Below are positions 16,395 to 25,169 of a stretch of 64,000 nt of DNA, piece by piece. Both the position numbers and the translations under genes were made by a program. Origin of the DNA: Prolixibacteraceae bacterium (lineage in GTDB: Bacteria > Bacteroidota > Bacteroidia > Bacteroidales > Prolixibacteraceae); the NCBI GenBank assembly GCA_003506435.1, contig DOAQ01000009.1:124001-188000 (forward strand), given 5' to 3'. The stretch's first letter is position 1. The number at the start of each line of letters is the position of its first letter. The notes below the pieces were generated by a model. The model made no database searches. It saw nothing but the letters and a program-made list of their open reading frames with translations, and was not told the DNA's origin.

Positions 16395-19300
16395 TTATAC
16401 TTTCAGACTTTTTGAAACAAGGGGATTATCCGGGTTCGCCGTTTGGCCAATCCCGGCGATAATAATTTTTCCATCTGATGCCTCTGTAATTTTCTGTAAC
16501 CGTTCTGGTTTATTAGGTGACACTTCCGGGTTTTGCCCTAAGGTTGTAAGTATTTGTTTACTTATAGTTTCATCAAACTGAACGGAATTTTGCCCTTCCG
16601 TTTCACCGGTTGATTTCAGCGACTGCTCAATTTTTCGTTCCAGCTTTACCATTTCCGATTTTAATTCGACCAATTCAGGCTCCCTCCGCCAAGTACTCTC
16701 CACCACTTCTTTGAGCACAGGAATATCATATGACAGTTTTTCATTATCCGCTTTATAACGTGCTAACAGCCGTGGCATATTTTCCACCAAAGCATGCAGA
16801 AAGTTTTGCGAAGCCAGCTTTGGGTCAACTGCCATTTGCCCGTTATTGTAATGATAAAATATTTCACCATCGCCACGGACAGAGAAGCGGTTTTGTATGA
16901 AATCAAGTCCGTCTTTATTGGTGGTTTCACTTTTCACGTAAAGCGTAAAGCCATACAGATTTCCAATCGGTTCATGTGCGCCATGTGTGCGGGCTGTACC
17001 GGCAATTTCATTCAGATTTTTCCCGATTATCTTAAAATCACTGCCGGTAATGTCGTCCAAGTGTACCGGGTTGCGGTATGAACCGTCTTCGTTAACCTGA
17101 ACGCGGGATTGAAAGTTTTCCATATCCTTGGAAATACGCCCAATAAGTCCTTTATTCCTTTCAACTGTTTGTGTGATATTCTCCAGCTTGTACCGGCTCG
17201 ATGACTTTCCCCTGACAAATGCCTGGCGTTCACTTTCCAGTACGGCTATCTTCTTTTCCAGCCTTGCTTTTTCCAGCAACTCCGTATTGCCCGATAAAAT
17301 GGCCACATATTCGGAAAAGTTCATGCCGCTTTTTTCGTCCATCGCCCCTTCGTCAATGGTCCGGCAACCCAGGTTGTTGTTTTTCAATTGGCGGATAAAG
17401 AGTTGTTTGTTATGCAACAAGCCAAACTTATAGGCATCCAGCGACTTTTCCACGGCATAAAGAATAACATCCACCTGGTTCCGGGCAACCGTTTTGGCAA
17501 TCTCATTCCCCCTCCGTGTCGCCCTTCCATCACGCTGTTCCAAATCCGACGGACGCCACGGGCAGTCCAGGTGATGGACGGCTACGGCACGTTTCTGGGC
17601 GTTTACACCTGTCCCCAGCATTTCAGTGGAGCCGAACAATACCCGGATTCTGCCGTTGTTCATATCGGCTATCATCATCTTCCGGGCTTTTTCTGTTTTT
17701 GCCTCCTGGATAAAACGTATTTCGTGTGCCGGGATGCCGTGGTCTTCCACCAGTTTGCGCTTAATTTCGCTGTAGGCATTCCACTGCCCCGGTTTGTAGG
17801 TTCCCAAATCACTGAACACAAACTGTGTTCCCCTATGTCCGTCGTACTTCCGATAATAACCTATAATCATCCGGGCACAGTGGCTTGCCTTGTTGTCGAT
17901 ATGGTCTTCAAAGCGGGAATCGACCATACGCATATCCAGCGACATCTTACGGGCATAATCCGTTGCAATCAGCATTTTTGCCTTTTCTTCCCGCCCGTTC
18001 AAGGGGGCACGATACAAAAGGGTCGCATCACCGGTTTTTGCAAACTGGACCAAGCGGTTTATAAAATCGACCTGGTCTGGTGTCGGCGGGATATTGTACA
18101 GGATTTCGTTTTTCTTTGGACGGTCAATACCGATGTCCACAGCCGTCCGGTAGTCGGTAATCTCGGCATAGAACTGAGCCAGTTCCGGCACTTTAATGAA
18201 ATACCGGAAACGTTCTTTCTGTACAATTTCATTGGTTACCGAAAATTCATAGTCGATGCTTTTCTTTGCAAAAATGGCTGCCCAGGCATCGAATGTTTTA
18301 ATATTTTGCCGTTCCAGTTCTTTTGGCCGCAAGTATTTGAACAGCAGGTACAATTCTGTTAAGGAATTGGAGATGGTGGTCCCTGAAAGAAAAGTGGCGC
18401 CCAAATCCCTGCCGGTGCGTTCCTGAATGGTGCGAAGTGCAAAAAGCAAATTCAGCGCCCGCTGGCTGCCTTCGGGATTGCCCAGCCCGGCTACCCGGTC
18501 ATGACGGGTGGTAAAGGTCAGGTTTTTGAATTTATGGCTTTCGTCCACATACAAATGGTCTATGCCCATCAGGCGAAAATCTACTGCATCGTCCTTCCGG
18601 TTTTCAATGTTGAAGGTAACCTGTTTCAGCTTGGCTTCCAGGTTCAGTTTACGTTTCACACAACCTTTAAGCATGGCACGTGAAACCTCTTTGCCCTGCC
18701 TCTTGAGGACTTCGAGGTTTTCCTCCACACTGTCTAGTTCTGCCTGCAATATATCACGCTGTACCACCGGAGACTGGGGAATCATACCAAACTGTTCATG
18801 TGTCAGGATTACAGCATCCCAGTCGTTGTTTTTTATCTCGTTGAAAATCCGTTGCCGGTTTTTGGGCGTAAAGTCCTCCTTGCCTGGATACAGGACGCGG
18901 GCATTGGGATAAGCCGTGCAGAATGTTTTGGCAATCTCGTGAATATTGGCTTTCAGCCCGGTAATCATCGGTTTGTTGACCAGTCCCAGGCGTTTCTTTT
19001 CATAGGCTCCGCAACACATGATAAGCGTTTTGCCGCCACCGACCTCGTGGTCGCAAATACCACCCCCATTAAGTTTGTCCATCCAGATGGCATCTTTCTG
19101 GCTTCCGTAAAGGCTGTCAATGCCCAGCCCTTTCAGGTCAAGTCCGGGAAAACGCTGGTGTGAGCCGTCGTAAGCCGGTCGGACAAAACAGTTGAAGGTG
19201 CGGTTATACAAACCGGCCAGCCGGTCTTTGAACTCCGGCGATTGTTCCCGGAGCCAGTCGGAAAAACCGTTGCGCATCTCATCGATACGGGTATTGGCAA

Positions 19301-22037
19301 GCTGGATGGCTTCCCCGTTGCGCACCTTTACTTCTTCTCCGTCCACCAAGATTGTTTTGGTGATATTCGGCGAAGTGTTCTGCAACGCGTGCTTCATCAG
19401 GGCAAGCCCGTCATACGTCCGGCTTTGCGATTTTACAGCATACTGGTCGGTAATTTTCACATTTATGTGGTCAGATTGGACACTGAACTCATCGCTGTTG
19501 GAGGCGTAGTGAATGGTAACACCGGTATCAAAAAGGTGCGAAGCATATTTGTTATAAATGCCTGTTGGGATCCACCGTTCACCCAGGTTGAAATCCAGGT
19601 CATCGAAGGCAATGGGTTTTGGGGTGGCTTCCCGCAGGGCGTGTAACGATTCTTCTGCCTCGCGGTGTCCGGGATATTGTTCCAGGAAATGTTCTGCTTC
19701 TTCTACTTTGGAAATAACATTGCCCGAGATAAATTTATCTGCCACCTCGTACCCGCCGGTCATGGGATTGAAATAAACCGTTCCCTTCAGTTCTTCCTTC
19801 AGGTTATCTACCGTTTTGCCGGTCAATGATGCCATATACCCCAGGCTCACGCCTGCATATTTATTGAGCGAAGCCGCCAGCGCTTCATGCGGGTTGTCAA
19901 CCGAAGTGACTTCGTTGGGGTTGAACGCCACCGGGCGGTTGAAAATATCGGCTTTCACCGCCTTCCCGTCGATGTACCGTTCCAGCGACAAAATTTCCGT
20001 TCCCCTTGCATCCATCTTAATCAGGTCAAGATTTTTCTTGTCGTTAAGCAGTCCAAACCGAAAGGAAAAATTGTCATATAAATGATTCAGCATTTCGCGA
20101 AGGGCTGGGTTGGCCTCCAGCCAGTCGGCTTCGTTGCGGTACAGGTGGTGATAAGTGTCCCGTATTTCGAGGTATAAGGATACTTTCTGCTTTTGGGTGC
20201 TGTTTATATCCAAGGGATGGAACATGGGTTGCAAACCTTCGATATCCCTTAAATAGCCGATGCGGTTGGTTTCGTCAGATACCAGCGAACCTTCCAGGTA
20301 GTGCGGCAGTAGCTCTTTTTTGAACGGTACGGGTTTTATTAGTTCCTCCCGTTCATGCTGCTCTTGTTCTCTTTTAAAATTCTCTGTTTGTTCTTTTTTT
20401 CCGTCACCGTTTATAAGTTGTATTTTCCCATTTTCGGAGGATTCTTTGTCCAGCCGTTTTCTCTTTTGCATTCCCTCATAATGCAACCGCTCACGCCATT
20501 CCATAAAAGGAATCTCCTGTTGCTCTTGTTTTTGGGGCATTTGCATTCTTCTCCTGTTGGAACGCTTCTGTCCGTTACGCTCTTCTTCTGAAAGGCCAAA
20601 CAGGTCATACAGGGAAAGTAGCGGGTCCTGCGTTACGGACTGTTTTTTTGCCTCTGTAGCCGGCTTTTTCTGGATGACGGTTTCGTCCATATCTAAAAGC
20701 GTACCCTGTCCTGCATAAATTGGTTGTTGTTTTTTTGGGTCGGGTTTATTTTCTATCGTAGGTTTTACCGCTCCGGTTTGATTATCGTTGGGGAACCAAT
20801 CATCCTCAATAGCTTGCCAAAAGGGATCGAGGTCATTGGAACCTAATTCAAGCGCCGGTTTGATTTCTACGGTGGCCGCTGCCTGTTGTTCCGGTGTGCC
20901 CTGTGCATGGGATTGATAACGCTGCAAGTCCAAATGTCGGGAGAAATCTTCTTTCAGTATTCGTTTCAAGTCTTTGGCAATTCCTTCAATGCCGCCTTTA
21001 TGGGTGAACACCATTGCCGGTTTGCCATAAGGGTCGGTATCGACTTTGGCATCGGTATGGACAACGCGGTCGAAGGTTTTAAAACTGTTGTTGACTGATA
21101 TGCCATTGGACAGGGTGCGTGATTCTATAAAGGCCTGTTTTTCGGGTTTCGAAACGGACTGGTCTTGTTGCTCCCGTTTTTGCAGGACAACCAGGTCGCT
21201 GCCAACTTCGGTGCCAGCATATTCGCTAAAAAGGTTGTTAGGAAGCCGGATAACGGAAACAGGCTCGCAACAGGACATCAGGTATTCCCGTACCGGGTGG
21301 TTTGCCGGGGCATTCAGTACGCCCTGCGAGGTGATGAAGGCCACCAGTCCTCCCGGTCGTACCATATCCACAGATTTCAGAAAAAAATAATTGTGGATGG
21401 AGCGTGAGGCAATTTTTTTTGCCGGGTCGCTGTCGGGGAATAAAGCGGGGTCGAACACAGCCACATCCCCGAACGGGATATTGCTTGCCGCTACATCGTA
21501 AGACCCGGCATATTTCTTTTCGATCTTTTCAAAACCCTCTACCCTTACTTTATCTTCAGGATGAAGGTGTTTAAGTATCATTCCGGTTATCGGGTCTTTT
21601 TCAAAACAGGTTGCTTCCATGTTGGGAGAATGCTGTTTAAAAGCCTGTGCAAATACGCCAACTCCAGCGCTCGGGTCAAGCAGGCGGGATGGCATTATTC
21701 CGCTATCACTAAGTGATTCGGCTAAAGCATTTACTACTTCCGGAGGCGTATAAAATGCCGTCAGGATGGAGTTCTTCAGGCCGTCAAAAAGGCGTTTATA
21801 TTCCTTTTCATCACGGGCATTTCCCCTTAAAACATCATGCAGCTCATTTATCAGGGGATTGGCTAAACCATTAGCGGGAATTGGTCCGAGGATTTCTTTA
21901 ATTGCACCGAAACCGGAATAACGGGCGAGTATTTCTTTTTCTCCGGTTGTTGCCTGACGGTTCTCCTGTTCAAGGGTAAACGCCGTTTTTATAGCATCGA
22001 TATTTGCCCGCAGGTGTTCCTTTTTATTGTAAGCCAT
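16395..22037 (-). CDS. Giant N6-adenine methylase / SNF2-like helicase of Bacteroidota ICEs
   Basis: This 1880-residue protein has an N-terminal methyltransferase with SAM motif DPSAGVGVF near residue 120 and NIPFGD in place of NPPF. It has a middle region with low-complexity Q/K/E stretches (about 430-560) and a C-terminal superfamily 2 helicase: Walker A GGGKT near 1000, DESH near 1163, SGTTISNS, and QRDGRATRRGN near 1502. Such proteins are common in CTnDOT-like ICEs and may modify and remodel element DNA, perhaps against restriction. Its start overlaps the DUF1896 gene by 14 nt, so the two are coupled. Confidence 0.85.
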   Translation of the reverse strand: MAYNKKEHLRANIDAIKTAFTLEQENRQATTGEKEILARYSGFGAIKEILGPIPANGLANPLINELHDVLRGNARDEKEYKRLFDGLKNSILTAFYTPPEVVNALAESLSDSGIMPSRLLDPSAGVGVFAQAFKQHSPNMEATCFEKDPITGMILKHLHPEDKVRVEGFEKIEKKYAGSYDVAASNIPFGDVAVFDPALFPDSDPAKKIASRSIHNYFFLKSVDMVRPGGLVAFITSQGVLNAPANHPVREYLMSCCEPVSVIRLPNNLFSEYAGTEVGSDLVVLQKREQQDQSVSKPEKQAFIESRTLSNGISVNNSFKTFDRVVHTDAKVDTDPYGKPAMVFTHKGGIEGIAKDLKRILKEDFSRHLDLQRYQSHAQGTPEQQAAATVEIKPALELGSNDLDPFWQAIEDDWFPNDNQTGAVKPTIENKPDPKKQQPIYAGQGTLLDMDETVIQKKPATEAKKQSVTQDPLLSLYDLFGLSEEERNGQKRSNRRRMQMPQKQEQQEIPFMEWRERLHYEGMQKRKRLDKESSENGKIQLINGDGKKEQTENFKREQEQHEREELIKPVPFKKELLPHYLEGSLVSDETNRIGYLRDIEGLQPMFHPLDINSTQKQKVSLYLEIRDTYHHLYRNEADWLEANPALREMLNHLYDNFSFRFGLLNDKKNLDLIKMDARGTEILSLERYIDGKAVKADIFNRPVAFNPNEVTSVDNPHEALAASLNKYAGVSLGYMASLTGKTVDNLKEELKGTVYFNPMTGGYEVADKFISGNVISKVEEAEHFLEQYPGHREAEESLHALREATPKPIAFDDLDFNLGERWIPTGIYNKYASHLFDTGVTIHYASNSDEFSVQSDHINVKITDQYAVKSQSRTYDGLALMKHALQNTSPNITKTILVDGEEVKVRNGEAIQLANTRIDEMRNGFSDWLREQSPEFKDRLAGLYNRTFNCFVRPAYDGSHQRFPGLDLKGLGIDSLYGSQKDAIWMDKLNGGGICDHEVGGGKTLIMCCGAYEKKRLGLVNKPMITGLKANIHEIAKTFCTAYPNARVLYPGKEDFTPKNRQRIFNEIKNNDWDAVILTHEQFGMIPQSPVVQRDILQAELDSVEENLEVLKRQGKEVSRAMLKGCVKRKLNLEAKLKQVTFNIENRKDDAVDFRLMGIDHLYVDESHKFKNLTFTTRHDRVAGLGNPEGSQRALNLLFALRTIQERTGRDLGATFLSGTTISNSLTELYLLFKYLRPKELERQNIKTFDAWAAIFAKKSIDYEFSVTNEIVQKERFRYFIKVPELAQFYAEITDYRTAVDIGIDRPKKNEILYNIPPTPDQVDFINRLVQFAKTGDATLLYRAPLNGREEKAKMLIATDYARKMSLDMRMVDSRFEDHIDNKASHCARMIIGYYRKYDGHRGTQFVFSDLGTYKPGQWNAYSEIKRKLVEDHGIPAHEIRFIQEAKTEKARKMMIADMNNGRIRVLFGSTEMLGTGVNAQKRAVAVHHLDCPWRPSDLEQRDGRATRRGNEIAKTVARNQVDVILYAVEKSLDAYKFGLLHNKQLFIRQLKNNNLGCRTIDEGAMDEKSGMNFSEYVAILSGNTELLEKARLEKKIAVLESERQAFVRGKSSSRYKLENITQTVERNKGLIGRISKDMENFQSRVQVNEDGSYRNPVHLDDITGSDFKIIGKNLNEIAGTARTHGAHEPIGNLYGFTLYVKSETTNKDGLDFIQNRFSVRGDGEIFYHYNNGQMAVDPKLASQNFLHALVENMPRLLARYKADNEKLSYDIPVLKEVVESTWRREPELVELKSEMVKLERKIEQSLKSTGETEGQNSVQFDETISKQILTTLGQNPEVSPNKPERLQKITEASDGKIIIAGIGQTANPDNPLVSKSLKV

Positions 22038-22470
22038 CTTCGAGCAGTATTTCGACGGTTCCCGTCAGTTCGGTATATAATTCATCGTATTGCGAGGTGC
22101 TTGCAAAATCATCCGTAAGGGCGTATTCGTCCAGCACGTCACTGCAAAGAGGTAAGATTTGAAGGGCAATTTCTTTTGCCCTTTCTTCGGGGATTTCATC
22201 CGAAAACTCGTTCCAAAGGATGTGAATCAAGGTGTTGTAAGGGGAAAAGTGCAGCCCCTGAAAAAGTACCTCCGACGCCAGTTCTTCCGCCTCAATATGT
22301 GTCTGCCCGTTTTTAACAGTATTGCCGTAAGTTTCTGCTGCGGCATCAGTACGTTCTTCTATAAAAGCTATGTCTGAGGTACGTTCAGGGTGGTTTTCTT
22401 TGAGGTAAGAAAGAAGGGAGAACCCGTAATAGGACAATTCCTGTCCGGTTTTATTTTTTGTGTTTCTCAT
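22024..22470 (-). CDS. DUF1896 family protein
   Basis: This 148-residue acidic, helical protein has the DUF1896 look (LSYYGFSLLSYLKENHPE; later FSPYNTLIHILW). Family members nearly always sit before the ICE helicase/methylase, as here, and probably assist it. The start codon lies directly after a copy of the ACTAAATATCCG leader motif. Confidence 0.75.
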   Translation of the reverse strand: MRNTKNKTGQELSYYGFSLLSYLKENHPERTSDIAFIEERTDAAAETYGNTVKNGQTHIEAEELASEVLFQGLHFSPYNTLIHILWNEFSDEIPEERAKEIALQILPLCSDVLDEYALTDDFASTSQYDELYTELTGTVEILLEDGLQ

Positions 22471-22490
22471 GATAACGGATATTTAGTCGT
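22471..22490 (-). promoter_or_regulatory. Shared ICE leader motif (DUF1896 gene)
   Basis: On the minus strand, CGACTAAATATCCGTTATC ends at the ATG. Related motifs lie at 22544, 24165, 34223, 37274 and 44813. Confidence 0.55.
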
Positions 22491-22522
22491 TGAAAAAGGG
22501 AAGGCATATTAGGCAAAAGCGC

Positions 22523-22540
22523 CCCGGGTGGGAACCCGGG
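22523..22540. promoter_or_regulatory. GC-rich hairpin in the ICE intergenic region
   Basis: CCCGGGT and ACCCGGG arms around a four-base loop lie just upstream of a leader motif copy and the small plus-strand frame at 22592. Confidence 0.5.
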
Positions 22541-22543
22541 ACG

Positions 22544-22566
22544 CACCACTAAAATATCCGTTAACT
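22544..22566 (+). promoter_or_regulatory. Shared ICE leader motif (plus-strand copy)
   Basis: CACCACTAAAATATCCG followed by an A-rich leader (AACAAACAATAAACAAAG) up to an ATG at 22592. Copies upstream of tra genes have the same layout. Confidence 0.5.
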
Positions 22567-22591
22567 AACAAACAATAAACAAAGAAATGTT

Positions 22592-22705
22592 ATGCCTATC
22601 GAAGAAAGCAGCGGTATATTCAGTGGCAAATATAACCATTCACGGTTGAACTTATCTTCTTTTGGTCTTAGCCGGAACATCCTGACAACAGGATTCAGAT
22701 TTTGA
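22592..22705 (+). CDS. Possible 37-residue small protein
   Basis: A plus-strand frame MPIEESSGIFSGKYNHSRLN... preceded by the ICE leader motif and an A-rich untranslated region, as with traE and traN. Its 3' end overlaps the convergent DUF4099 gene by about 11 nt. It could be the 5' stub of a lost longer gene. No family was recognised. Confidence 0.35.
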   Translation: MPIEESSGIFSGKYNHSRLNLSSFGLSRNILTTGFRF

Positions 22706-24164
22706 TGCCGCTTTTCTTTGCTGCAGGCGTGCGTGCGTGTTGTTTCTGTTCCTTTACCTGGTCTTCAGTTGGTTTCTGCTGTCCCTGTTTAAGCGGCTCC
22801 CTGACGTTTTTGGTTGCTTCGTTGGTTTTCCCTTCGTTGTTAACGGCTACCTGTGTTTTACTTTCTTCTGCAGGTTTGACTTCTGCTCCCTGCTTTTTAG
22901 CTTTGTCCGGGTTCCACCTGAAAAAATCGAATTTCATTTTTTCGGGATTGGGCTTTACCCAGGCATTGAACGGTTCGCCCTTATCGTCTTTCCGCATGCC
23001 TTTAACATAGGTAGCCTGGCCTGCTTTGAGGAATTCCTGCTGTTTTTCAGTCAGCTCAACGCCAAGCAATTTTTTAGGAATAAACAGTTGCTTTTGTTTT
23101 TCTGTTTCCCCCTCCGGTGCGTTTTCTTTCTGTTGGCTCCGGACTTCCTTGTTCTCTTTTGAATAGCGGTTACGGTCAAGCCCCTCGTAGGTGAAATCAA
23201 ACTTTCTGTCCGAAGCATTGATTTGGATATACCCGTCAAAGAAACGGCCTGTGCGGGAAACCATCTTTTCCACCATTACCTTTTCTCCTGCGCCAAGCCT
23301 ACGTTGCTGGTCATCAGAAAGGCCTGCCCCCTTGATTTTGTTGGGAACGGAAATGTTCTCTACCGGCATGGCTTCGAGTTTGTTGGTAAGCCGGTCGAGC
23401 GAAACGAAAGCCGGGATTTTCTGCCCGGGTGCCGGTTCCAGTTCAATCACCCTGCCTGCGTTTAATGATTGCCGCAGGTTTTCCTTATCCTGTTCACTGA
23501 GAAGGATGCCGTGAAAAGGGGCATCCAGGTTAGGTTTTTCCTGCCAGTAATGCGGGATGATTTTGAGCGAACCGTCGTCCTGTTCTTCCAGCGATACACG
23601 CCCTTTGGTGGGAACGCGGATACCCGGTTCCAGTTCCGGATTTAAGGGAATCATTTGCGGGGATTTGTGCCCGTAGGACATCGCTTTGAGGTGAGGTTCC
23701 AAATCCGCTGCATTGATACCGTACTTTCGGAGTTCCTGCCGGTCGATTTTACTGACATCCATCGGCTGGAAAGTACTTTGGAAAGTTTCATCTCCACCAC
23801 CTTGATTTTGCTGCGGGTTTTGTTTCTGTACTTTTCCAAGGTATTCCGCCGGGTCGACACGGTGCAGTTCCAGTTCGTGGGGGTCGAGGCCGATTTTGAC
23901 AAGCTTATCCAGCATTTTTTCTGTCATCAGGAAAAATCCCGTGTGTGAGGGTTGCTGCGCCTGTTCCACCATCTTTTTGAAGAACGTCTCCAGCATGGCT
24001 TCGTTCGTGTTCACAGCAAAAAGACTTCTTTGGTTTTTAGCTGTTGGTTCCTCGGTCTGGATAATGCCTTTTTCATCCATACAGGTAACGGCTTTTACTT
24101 TGCCGTCATTTGCGTCTTTGACGAGCAATACTTTTTTGTCGTCGGTACTGATTTTTTCGTCCAT
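22695..24164 (-). CDS. DUF4099/DUF3945 ICE protein
   Basis: This 489-residue protein has an N-terminal segment on DGKVKAVTC, a DUF4099-like domain (IDRQELRKYGINAADLEPHLKAMSYG near 135-160), then repeated DUF3945-like modules built on GxxLSxQ/DxxxLxxGxxV (around 225-260, 285-320 and 375-410). The Lys/Gln-rich tail ends in KSGIKI. Such proteins accompany the ICE helicase in CTnDOT-type elements, often with a topoisomerase, which is absent here. Function unknown; DNA processing likely. Confidence 0.75.
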   Translation of the reverse strand: MDEKISTDDKKVLLVKDANDGKVKAVTCMDEKGIIQTEEPTAKNQRSLFAVNTNEAMLETFFKKMVEQAQQPSHTGFFLMTEKMLDKLVKIGLDPHELELHRVDPAEYLGKVQKQNPQQNQGGGDETFQSTFQPMDVSKIDRQELRKYGINAADLEPHLKAMSYGHKSPQMIPLNPELEPGIRVPTKGRVSLEEQDDGSLKIIPHYWQEKPNLDAPFHGILLSEQDKENLRQSLNAGRVIELEPAPGQKIPAFVSLDRLTNKLEAMPVENISVPNKIKGAGLSDDQQRRLGAGEKVMVEKMVSRTGRFFDGYIQINASDRKFDFTYEGLDRNRYSKENKEVRSQQKENAPEGETEKQKQLFIPKKLLGVELTEKQQEFLKAGQATYVKGMRKDDKGEPFNAWVKPNPEKMKFDFFRWNPDKAKKQGAEVKPAEESKTQVAVNNEGKTNEATKNVREPLKQGQQKPTEDQVKEQKQHARTPAAKKSGIKI

Positions 24165-24182
24165 CTTACGAATGTTTTAGTT
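24165..24182 (-). promoter_or_regulatory. Degenerate ICE leader motif (DUF4099 gene)
   Basis: On the minus strand, ACTAAAACATTCGTAAG immediately precedes the ATG at 24164. It matches the ACTAAAATATCCG leader at most positions. Confidence 0.4.
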
Positions 24183-24245
24183 TTTGCACCACTATTGATG
24201 CAAGGACGAAATTATATGTAACTATTTGACAAATAAATGGATGTG

Positions 24246-24287
24246 CAGATGATGGCAGTGTGAGGAACTGTAGTGGTAGTTTGTGGC
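24246..24287 (+). repeat. Array of about 11-bp-spaced TGGC/TGG repeats (copy 1)
   Basis: Successive GTGAGG, GTAGTGG and TTTGTGGC units are spaced about one DNA turn, upstream of the minus-strand DUF4099 gene. Similar arrays lie at 27254, 30118, 34538 and 50872. Confidence 0.4.
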
Positions 24288-24354
24288 GTTGAAGCCGGAA
24301 ATATATCTTCTTTAAGCGTGGGAATTGCCATATCCACGTCAGTGAAGGAAAACA

Positions 24355-24777
24355 TCAAATGATTGTGTTTTGAATTATTTCCTGAATTTTAGAGTATAAC
24401 TGTCTGTCGGCATCTTCTACTAAATCTGGATTTTGAGCTTTCAATTTGTCAAACCATCTGCTAATTAGAGTGACTTCATCAAATGAGAAGTGATGCCTTT
24501 CTGAAAGCTTTTTCTGAGTCTCAATTTCTCTCATTTCGTTGTTATAAGCTTCTATTGCCCGGAGCCACATTTCACTTTTGTTTCTAACCTCTACTGTTAA
24601 GATTGATTGCTTGTTTTTCACATAATCGCTTAGGTTTATGGCCTTCGTTTTTTCCAATTTACGTAACTGCTTCGTTAGTTTTGTAGCTAATGAATTGACC
24701 GGCATACTATTTTCTTTAGCGAAGGCTTTCTGGGTTTTCCCTGATTTTAGAAAATCATGTAGTAATTGAAGTTCCAT
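24355..24777 (-). CDS. Hypothetical small helical protein
   Basis: This 140-residue, highly charged protein has a possible N-terminal helix-turn-helix (TQKAFAKENSMPVNSLATKL). It is AT-rich compared with the neighbouring ICE genes. Its place between the DUF4099 and mobC genes suggests cargo or an ICE regulator. Confidence 0.5.
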   Translation of the reverse strand: MELQLLHDFLKSGKTQKAFAKENSMPVNSLATKLTKQLRKLEKTKAINLSDYVKNKQSILTVEVRNKSEMWLRAIEAYNNEMREIETQKKLSERHHFSFDEVTLISRWFDKLKAQNPDLVEDADRQLYSKIQEIIQNTII

Positions 24778-25169
24778 GTCATCTTTTTAAGCCAATTAAT
24801 TTTCAACCTGAATTTCAAGGTACCTTTTCCTTTTAACAGGAATTGGGTTTACCGTTCTGGAAAATCACCTTTAAGGTTTATTCCACGGTCTGTTTTTCTT
24901 ATAAAACAAACCCATTTTCACAGGTGTACAGTTTAAGGAATTTTTTCGGAATATCCAAAACAGGAAAAAGCGAAGAAAAAGTCGGGATTATGATATGTTT
25001 CAGGGCAGTGAGAGGGTTTAGGGCCTTTTCACCACCTATCGGATAAACGGGTGTAAGTATGGCCTTGTTAAGGGGAATACGCTTGAGTAGTCCTGGTGGT
25101 AACCTTCCTATTGTTGAGTTGCAGGAAATATTTTGCCGTCCCGCGAGATTAATTTTGAGCTACCGTTCA
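24778..25169. other. 392-nt non-coding interval upstream of the 24355 gene
   Basis: No coding sequence could be supported on either strand. The stretch is AT-rich at its left end and lacks a convincing terminator for mobC, which ends at 25170. It may hold the promoter of the minus-strand gene starting at 24777. Confidence 0.4.

Noticed and set aside
17388..18362. A 324-codon frame on the plus strand inside the helicase/methylase gene
   Set aside because: It lies wholly antisense to a strongly conserved helicase domain, has a Cys/His/Phe-rich unlikely composition and no leader signals.
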